A stretch of 64,000 nucleotides of DNA from Aquarana catesbeiana (Eukaryota > Chordata > Amphibia > Anura > Ranidae): the NCBI RefSeq assembly GCF_042186555.1, contig NC_133334.1:20913018-20977017 (forward strand), read 5' to 3'. A model generated the notes under the pieces. The model was not told where the DNA came from, searched no databases, and saw only the letters and a list, made by a program, of their open reading frames with translations. How positions within the stretch are numbered: position 1 is the stretch's first letter; every line of letters begins with the position of its first letter. Positions 56,907 to 64,000 of the stretch are shown one piece after another. The translations under genes and the position numbers were made by a program.

Positions 56907-57328
56907 GCTTTCACACTGAAGGCGTTTTTCAGGTGTTTTAGCACTAGAAATAGCGCCTGTAAAGCGCCTGAAAACCGCCTCCCATGCCTCCCCAGTGTAA
57001 AAGCCCGAGTGCTTTTACAATGGGGCGGTGCGCTTGCGGGACGTTACAAAAAATCCTGCAAGCTGCATCTTTGGGGTGGTTTGGCAGCGGTGCATATAGC
57101 ACTCCTAAACCGCCCCTGCCCATTGGAATGCATGGGCAACATTTCCGAAGCGCCTGAAAAGCGATTCGGAAGCGCCTCAACACTGTCGGTATTAACCCTT
57201 TCCTTGGCCGCTATTGGGGGTTAAAAGCTCCCGGCTAGCGGCTGAAAAGCGCTGCTAAAACCACGGTATAGCGTCGCTAGTTTTAGCTTTACCGCTAATG
57301 CAGCGTGGCCCCAGTGTGAAAGTACCCT
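56907..57328 (+). repeat. 'ctttcacactg' repeat, copy 2
   Basis: The ends gctttcacactg and cagtgtgaaagt are inverted. The interior (agcgcctgaaaaccgcc, 'cccattggaatgcatgggc') is homologous to 21778-22162 inverted. It abuts the next element. Confidence 0.7.
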
Positions 57329-57331
57329 TAA

Positions 57332-58136
57332 AGTGGAACTACACTGCATCTGAGTACCACAAACTGAAAACACAATTTATATAATTTTAAAGGAGACGTA
57401 CAGCTAAAGCTTGTTTGGCTGTACTTCTCCTGTGTATCACAGGAGTGCAGATCGTTCTGCGCTCCTGTGACCCATTTTCAGCAGACAGTGGACTGAAGCC
57501 CGCTGTCAGCTGATGTCACAGAGCCGAACCAGTCTCGAGAAAGATCGTGACCATATGGTCAGGATCCGCCCACATGCCTGGGCCGGCACCCAGCTCAATG
57601 AGCTGCTGAGAGCCCCCTCTACAGCCCAGGGGGGTGGGCAAAGCAGAGATCCATTGACTGACAGTCACCAGTTCTCTTCTCAGGGAGCACTGAGAACCGA
57701 GCAATCAGTGGTGTTGGATCGCTCGGTTCTCAGCCTTAAAGCCAGCAGACGACAGATGCAGAATCTCCCCCATAGATGCAAACTCTCCCCTCCATCCATT
57801 TCTCCATGCTTTTTTAATTTTTTGTGAGAAATCACAAAAATGTGGCCGCAGACGATTCATGTAGCATTTACTTGGAACTGGAATCCATCTGCCCTTAGTT
57901 CTGGCATGCAGGAAGGAGGGTGTGCTTAGCTGCTTAGCTGAAAAAGCCCCTCCTCCCCTCCTAAAGACTCCTGGGGTGTATGATATAATTTGCCTAGGCC
58001 TAGAAGCAACTTAAGAAGTGTTAAAAAAAAAAAAGTGTAAAACAAGTAAATATAACCTACTTTCCTATCTATTTACTAATGCTAGCAGCACAATGATTAA
58101 AATAGTCAGTGTTGATTAAGAGAGTGAAGTTCCACT
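57332..58136. mobile_element. TTAA-flanked MITE (805 bp)
   Basis: TTAA at 57328-57331 and 58137-58140 surrounds AGTGGAACTACACT and, inverted, AGTGGAACTTCACT (13 of 14). Internal 'gagaaccgag' words resemble 36195-36435. No transposase frame. Confidence 0.85.
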
Positions 58137-58140
58137 TTAA

Positions 58141-58515
58141 TGTTTGTTTTTACCATATATCATTTTTGTTTTAGCAATAGACTGAAAATATTGATTGTAT
58201 ATGGTTTATGTACATTAGCCCTGAAAAAAGGGGGGGGGGGAATAATTTCTCCAAAACGCTTTGTCTCCTTCTCATTTAATCATTGTTTCTACTGAAGTGA
58301 CAGTTCCGTCATTCCAGTAGGGTGGCAGTCCAAACCCCCAAAGGGAGATCAACACCACCACTTACCCGCAGAACCACCTAATAACTATCAGTAACTGTTT
58401 GAATATGTCTTTAGTCCAAATTCTATACCAAATCAGAAAAAGGTTAACCACAAAATGCCTTACGCTGTGCAAGTTTTTATAGCCTAATAACAAACTCAAT
58501 ATTGTAGATTTAAAG
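58141..58515. other. Mixed sequence, no gene
   Basis: A G run at 58230-58240. Nothing else recognisable. Confidence 0.35.
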
Positions 58516-58519
58516 TATC

Positions 58520-58985
58520 ATCTGGGTCCCCATCAGAGTCCCACTTAGATCAGGATACCCATCAGAGTTCCCCCCTTACATCAGAGTCCCCATCAGTGTA
58601 CCCCCTTACATTAGAGTCCCAATCGGAGCCTTCTCTTACATCAGGGTCCCCATCAGAAACCCCTTGACATCAGAGTCTCCCCTTACATCAGAGTCCCCAT
58701 CAGTGCCCCCCCAACATCAGTTGTCCCTTATTTCAGAGTCCCCTCATCAGAGTCCACCCTTATATTGGGGTCTCTATCAGAGTCCCCTTCAGTGTCCCCC
58801 CTTACATTAGAGTCCCCACCAGAGTCCCCCTTACATCATGGTCCCTACCAGAGTCCCCCCTCACTTCAGGGTCCCAATCAGAGCCCCCCCTGACATCAGA
58901 GACCCCCTTTATCTCCGGGTCCCCATCAGAGTCCCCCCATAGATCAGTGTCCACATTACATCAGAGTCCTCTCTCACTACTGGGG
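58520..58985. repeat. 30-bp minisatellite, inverse of the array at 32.1 kb
   Basis: Units around 'catcagagtcccccctta' with 'gggtccccatcagag' are the reverse complement of the unit at 32130-32925. Copies are more degraded here, about 15. Confidence 0.8.
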
Positions 58986-59395
58986 TAGGGGGAGCAGAGA
59001 CTGTGCACATCATCTGCTGGTTGAGGAGCAGAGACTGTGCACATCAGCTGCTGGGTGGGGAGCAGAGACTGTGCACATCAGCTGCTGGTTGGGGAGCAGA
59101 GACTGTGCACATCAGCTGTTGGGTGGGGAGCAGAGACTGTGCACATCAGCTGTTGGGTGGGGAGCAGAGACTGTGCACATCAGCTGTTGGGTGGGGAGCA
59201 GAGACTGTGCACATCAGCTGTTGGGTGGGGAGCAGAGACTGTGCACATCAGCTGTTGGGTGGGGAGCAGAGACTGTGCACATCAGCTGTTGGGTGGGGAG
59301 CAGAGACTGTGCACATCAGCTGTTGGGTGGGGAGCAGAGACTGTGCACATCAGCTGTTGGGTCAGGAGCAGAGACTGTGCACATCAGCTGCATGC
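58986..59395. repeat. 34-bp minisatellite (12 copies, highly uniform)
   Basis: The unit 'ggggagcagagactgtgcac' plus atcagctgttgggt is nearly invariant. Since 34 is not divisible by 3 and the unit lacks stops in any plus frame, all three plus frames are open with the same 34-residue period. This is not a gene. Confidence 0.93.
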
Positions 59396-59599
59396 CAGAA
59401 AAAAACATTAGTGGTCCACCACGTTAGCCTGTGGAAAAAAAAGAAATTGCAAAAAAAAACGTAAAAAAAAGAATGCTAAATTTAAGTGCTAACATAAATA
59501 TATTCAACACATTTGGTAAATAATGCATATTTTTTTTTTTAGTGAATTGACTACATTTGAGATAAATACCAAATAAGTTATTTTAACCACCTGACCAAC

Positions 59600-59930
59600 A
59601 ACCAACAGTATAGCGTCTATAGCTGTAAAAATTCCAGAATATATATTATAATTTGTAGACGCTATAACTTTCTCACTAACAAATCAATATACACTTATTG
59701 GATTTTTTTTTTACCAAAGACAAGTAGCAGAATACATTTTGGCTTAAATTTATGAAGACATATTTTTTTTTATTGAATTTGTTTTATAACAGAAAGTAGA
59801 AAATATGGGGTATTTTTTCATATAATAAAAAATTAAAAACGCAGTGGTGATCAAATACCACCAAAAGAAATCTCAATTTGTGTGAAAAAAATATATAAAA
59901 ATGTTATTTGGGTACAATTGTCAGTTAGGC
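59600..59930 (+). repeat. 'Tatagacgct' interspersed repeat, copy 3
   Basis: Shares its blocks with 39045-39385 in the same orientation, including 'agcagaatacattttggc'. Confidence 0.75.
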
Positions 59931-60020
59931 TTCATGTACACATTTGAAAACCTCTTCTGAACGCTGGAACTTGACAGCTAGTAACCGACGGTTAAAACCG
60001 TTTGACCGTTTTGCAACTTT

Positions 60021-60443
60021 TAGGCCTCATGCACACTGGACGTTTTTACAGCTGCTGTTTTTGGCTTCAGATATTTTTTTCTACAGTCAATAAACTCCCC
60101 ATCATGTTATCCTATGTGTCCATGCACACATAGGCTGTTATCAACTGTTTTTTTTTTTGGCGGTAAAAAAAAAAAACTAGTGGGTTCCAAGAGGAGTTTT
60201 TCAGCTGTTTTTAGCTGTAAAAACGCTCTAACATCAAAAAACGCAGATGAATGCTCAAAAACACGGCTCACCAGCAGTTTTTAATATTTTTGATCCATTG
60301 AAAAATAAAAAATAAAAAAACGCTAATATGGAAAAAGGCTAAAAAACGCTATTGCAAAAATGTTGAAAAACGTTGAAAAACTCACTGCAAAGCTACTGCC
60401 GTTTTTATAACGTTATTTTACCGTCCAATGTGCATGAGGCCTA
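60021..60443. mobile_element. 'taggcctcatgcaca' MITE
   Basis: The ends taggcctcatgcacactgg and, inverted, taggcctcatgcacattgg differ at one base. A further inverted-like pair, 'aggcttcatgtacaca' at 59935 and 'gtgtacatgaggcctt' at 61706, suggests it sits inside a larger relative. The interior is rich in 'aaaaacgct' words. Confidence 0.75.
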
Positions 60444-60514
60444 ACATGCCATGTTTATGCGCGTTTTGCGACGTTCCTGAGCGTTTTTCGTTTAGAAGCG
60501 TTTTTGGCAATTTC

Positions 60515-61425
60515 TCCCTCCCTTTCTCCCTCCTTCTCCCTCTCCCTGTCCCTCTCTCCCTCCCTCTCTCTCTCTCCCTCCCCCTCTTCCTCTCTCCCTC
60601 CCCCTCTCTCCCTCCTCCTTCCTCTCTCCCTCTCCCTCTCTTTCCCTCCCTCTCCCCCTCTCTCCCTCCCTCCCTCCCTCCCCCCCTCTCTCTCTCTCCC
60701 TCCCCCTCTCCCTCTCTTTCCCTCCCTCCCTCTCCCTCCCCTCTCCCTTTCTCTCTCTCTCTCCCTCCCCCTCTCTCACTCCCCCTCTCCCTCCATCTCT
60801 CCCCCTCTCTCTCCCCCTCCCTCTCTTCTTCTCACTCTCTCCCTCTCTCTCCCTTCCTCTCTCTCTCCCTTCCTCTCTCTCTCCCTCCCCCACTCTCTCC
60901 CTCCTTCTTCCTCTCCCTCCCCCCTCTTTCCCTCCCTCTCCCTCTCTCTCCCTCCCTCTCTCTCTCTCTCCCTCCCTCTCTCTCTCTCTCCCTCCCTCTC
61001 TCCCTCCCCCTCTTCCATCCTTCCTCCCTCTCCCTCCCTCTCCCTCTCTCCCTTCCTCCCTCTCACTCCCCCTCTTCCTCTCTCCCTTCCTCCCTCTCAC
61101 TCCCCCTCTCCCTCTCACTCCCCCTCTCCCTCTCTCCCCCTCTCTCCTTCTCACGCTCTCCCTCTCTCCCTCTCACCCTCTCTCCCTTCCTCTCTCCCTC
61201 TCCCTCCCCCTCTCTCCCTCTCCCTTCCTTTCTCCCTCTCCCTCCCCCTCTCTTTCCCTTTCTCCCTCCCATCTCCCTCTCCCTTCCTCCCTCCCTCTCC
61301 CCCTCTCTCTCACTTCCCCTCTCTCCCTCCCTCTCTCTCCCCCTCTCTCTCCCTCCCCCTCCCTCTCTCCTTCTCACTCTCTCCCTCCCTCTCCCCCTCC
61401 CTCTCTCCTTCCCTCCTTGCATCCC
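60515..61425. repeat. 0.9-kb polypyrimidine (CCCTCT-type) block
   Basis: The plus strand is almost purely C and T in CCCTCTCT, CCCTCC and similar words, with rare interruptions. Open frames on both strands (Ser/Pro/Leu-rich plus, Arg/Glu/Gly-rich minus) are compositional. It could form triplex DNA. Confidence 0.95.
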
Positions 61426-61639
61426 ACAATATACAAGGGTTCTGGGTTTTAATGGCCAGAAATGATTCACCACTGAAAACGCCTATAAATGCAAGTTACC
61501 GCGTTTACACGCTGTTACAAGCATTTGGTGTTTTAGATTCCCCTGAACTACCGTCCTGAATGCTAATTTTTGCAAAAAAAAATGCTTCTAAACTGCTATA
61601 AAATGTACATGTACCCATAAGAAAATAAGATAACATTGA

Positions 61640-61850
61640 GGAGAGTTCAGGGGCTGCTGAAAAAAATGCCCAAATGCTCCTAAACGTCCATTTACCAGCT
61701 GCAGTGTACATGAGGCCTTAAAGAAGCACAGTGCTGAATAGTAAAAAAATGCCCAAATGCTCCTAAACGTCCATTTACCAGCTGCAGTGTACATGAGGCC
61801 CTAAAGAAGCACAGTGCTGAATAGTAAAAAAATGCCCTGGTCATGAAGGA
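61640..61850. repeat. Direct repeat of an 83-bp module
   Basis: 'tgcccaaatgctcctaaacg' with 'accagctgcagtgtacatga' occurs at 61667-61730 and 61750-61802, and 'cacagtgctgaatag' at 61727 and 61810. A relative of the second part is at 40977-41020. Confidence 0.8.
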
Positions 61851-61854
61851 GTGG

Positions 61855-62635
61855 GGGTAAAACCTTCCGGGGGAAAATTTCAAACAGTTCCTAATGAACC
61901 AGCCGTAATCTGAGCGGTGAGTGGCCGTGTCGGCATCCCCCTGAAAATGGAAGGAGCCGAGCGGTAAAAACTGTCAACCGAACAATGACTGCATCCAATC
62001 AGCTGCCGTCACTGTTCAGGTATTCTGACAGCCACAGGTGCTGCCTGTCTGGATACAATAGCCGGCAACAGCTCTGTATTTAGTAACAGTTCTCTGAATC
62101 TTAATTCGACTCGAGTTATTTAAGGCAAAGAAAAATGAATTTTTGTCTTTAAAAAAAAAATGTATATTTCTCTATCATAAGGGACAGCTTTCTAATGCTC
62201 CATAAACATTAAAAACCAATTTCACTCCCAATGTGGACCTCAACGGAATAAAGATGATTTGCATATTATCATTAACGTTTAAGATCTTCAAAGAAACAAC
62301 CGAGCACATGAAAAGCACCAGGAAATTTTACTCTGCAAAGTGCGGATTCAATTAAAGGCTTAAATCTTTGTGCAGCAATGTAATTATGTTCAAGAAGGCC
62401 AAGTTTATAAATTTTCTAAGTAAAAGAAGGAAAACTCCTGTTTCTTGGGAGAAGATTCTTTTTTTATCCCCGATTTAGACCCACTTCATTCTGGCTTTGA
62501 AATTCACATTAAAAGAGTAATCTACCTAGATATAGATAATTCTGTTGTAGGTGGAGCTTGTTGGATAAAATTAGATCCCACCTCCACAGCTCCCATCTCT
62601 CTATAATATATTCTCTAAAAATATTTAAAAAAATA
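61855..62635. other. Single-copy-looking island
   Basis: 62100-62520 has no repeats and is rich in developmental-factor-like words (gatttgcatatt, cattaacg, 'aatgtaattatgtt'). It is the best conserved-non-coding candidate by texture. No coding. Confidence 0.4.
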
Positions 62636-62639
62636 AAAA

Positions 62640-63245
62640 TACTAGCAGGGATGGTAGGAGGCCCTTATAATGGGCACAGAAAGTGTATAGAGCCGGGAAC
62701 TCAGTATAGGGATGATGGGAGCCACTCATAATGGGCACAGCAGGTGTACAGACCCGGGAACTCAGCACAGGGATGGTGGGAACTCCTCATAATGGGCACA
62801 GCGGGTGTACAGACCTGGGAGCTCAGCACAGGGATGGTGGGAACCCCTCATAATGGGCACAGCAGGTGTACAGACCTGGGAACTCAGCACAGGGATGGTG
62901 GGAACCCCTCATAATGGGCACAGCAGGTGTACAGACCTGGGAACTCAGCACAGGGATGGTGGGAACCCCTCATAATGGGCACAGCGGGTGTACAGACCTG
63001 GGAGCTCAGCACAGGGATGGTGGGAACCCCTCATCATGGGCACAGCAGGTATACCGACCCGGAAACTCAGCACAGGGATGGTTTGAACCCCTCATAATGG
63101 GCACAGCGGGTGTACAGACCCGGGAACTTGGCACAGGGATGGTGGGAATCCCTCATAATGGGCACAGCAGTTGTACAGACCCAGGAATGAACACCGGAAT
63201 GGGGGGAGGCTGGGAGCCCCTCATAATGGGCACTGCAGGTGTGCT
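62640..63245. repeat. 61-bp minisatellite (about 10 copies)
   Basis: Units contain 'gggatggtgggaacccctca', 'taatgggcacagcaggtgta' and 'cagacctgggaactcagcac'. Outer copies are more divergent than central ones. Confidence 0.92.
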
Positions 63246-64000
63246 ACATTCACACTTGAGCTGAGCATTTTTAGCCGTTTTTTTCTTTAACGTTTTTTGC
63301 CACGCGTTTTGAGCGTTTTGTTTTTTGTTTTTTTTTAGCAGATTTGCAAATATTATAGCCTTTTTTCAGGTGTTTTTCATTTAGGCATTTTTGCTCTGGC
63401 CAATAGAAACCTGTGTAATGCCACGTACACACGATCGGGATTTTGGTCGGAAAAAGATATGATTGCTTTTCAGACGGGATTCCACGCAAGCTTGCCTTGC
63501 ATACACATGGTCACACAAAAGTTCTCTGAACTTTCGACCGCCAAGAACGCGGTGACGTACAACACTACGATGAGCCGAGAAAATGAAGTCCAATGCTTCC
63601 GAGCATGCGTAGAATTGTTTCCGAGCATGCGTAGGAATTTTGCACGTCGGAATTGCTACAGACGATCGCATTATAGGAACTTTTTCCGACCGAAAAATAG
63701 AGAACCTGCTCTCAATCTTTTGCTGGCTGGAATTCGACCAGCAAAAGTCCGATGGAGCATACACACGGTCGCATTTTCCAACCAAAAGCTCTCATCGGTC
63801 TTTTGCTGGCCGAATTTCCGATCGTGTGTACACGGCATAAGGTGTGAAGTGATGCTAGAAAAGGGGAGGGGAGCTGCTGTTTGAGCTCAAATGCCTGAAA
63901 AAAAAAAAAAATTTCTCGCTGTTCAGGCGCTTTCCATTGAAGTCTATGGGGACAGAAACGCTTAAATCTGCCTGAAAAGTAGCTCATGTACTTTTTTGAG
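63246..64000. repeat. 'ttcacactt' repeat split by a Harbinger-like MITE
   Basis: 63246-63418 and 63841-64000 share 'gcgtttt' and gcctgaaa words and look like parts of one older repeat. The window ends before its right terminus. Confidence 0.45.
63419..63837. mobile_element. Harbinger-like MITE (TAA duplication)
   Basis: TAA at 63416-63418 and 63838-63840 brackets TGCCACGTACACACGATCGG and, inverted, tgccgtgtacacacgatcgg (18 of 20). Its ends resemble those of 40534-40962. No transposase frame. Confidence 0.85.

Noticed and set aside
58986..59395. CRISPR-like array of 34-bp repeats
   Set aside because: Units are contiguous with no unique spacers, and the context is a vertebrate genome.
59003..59464. 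Three overlapping periodic frames, Cys-rich
   Set aside because: A 34-bp unit without stops opens all three frames; not a repeat protein gene.
60428..61559. Long Ser/Pro/Leu-rich and Arg/Glu/Gly-rich open frames on both strands
   Set aside because: They are produced by the polypyrimidine block; both strands and several frames are open at once, with no start context or domain.

Overview
This window reads as repeat-dense, non-coding DNA from a vertebrate with a large genome. It most resembles an anuran amphibian, and probably a true-frog (ranid) lineage. That assignment is an inference from the L1-type retrotransposon, the many short inverted-repeat transposons (MITEs), Tc1-like ends, a 'gcagcgctttac' interspersed repeat and many long minisatellites. 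I found no host protein-coding gene, rRNA or convincing tRNA. The only persuasive genes are the two open frames of one LINE.

Layout. 1-9.1 kb: an hAT-like MITE (644-1428) with an internal 32-bp minisatellite, then a full-length-looking L1 retrotransposon on the minus strand (1951-8891). The L1 has intact ORF1 (7668-8660) and ORF2 (2365-6156) and a perfect 16-bp target-site duplication. It is inserted in one arm of an older imperfect palindrome. 9.1-31 kb: a mosaic of TTAA-flanked MITEs, 8-bp-TSD MITEs, Tc1-like ends and an hAT-like element carrying a 1-kb minisatellite (25410-26872). Short single-copy-looking islands lie between them; one (about 19.2-19.5 kb) contains an exon-shaped 59-nt segment. 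31-50 kb: a 30-bp minisatellite, long palindromes at 35.2 and 47.9 kb, a 385-bp tandem duplication later split by a Harbinger-like MITE, a 75-bp minisatellite and a 921-bp hAT-like MITE with 18-bp perfect ends. 50-64 kb: a 2-kb minisatellite with a roughly 765-bp higher-order period, a three-level nest of MITEs with readable target duplications (52961-53870), adjacent 30-bp and 34-bp minisatellites, a 0.9-kb polypyrimidine block, a 61-bp minisatellite and a Harbinger-like MITE.

How it fits together. The only apparent autonomous machinery is the L1: ORF1p would bind RNA, and ORF2p would supply endonuclease and reverse transcriptase. The DNA transposon copies seen here have no transposase frame and would depend on enzymes encoded elsewhere. 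The main patterns are minisatellites growing inside 8-bp-TSD MITEs, ordered nesting, and a recurrent motif (gaaacgcgt-like, often near 'gatgaag' and AATAAA) in several unrelated-looking contexts. No new defence, metabolic or regulatory system can be supported from this sequence. Superfamily names rest on TSD length and terminal sequence read by eye and were not checked against a repeat library.
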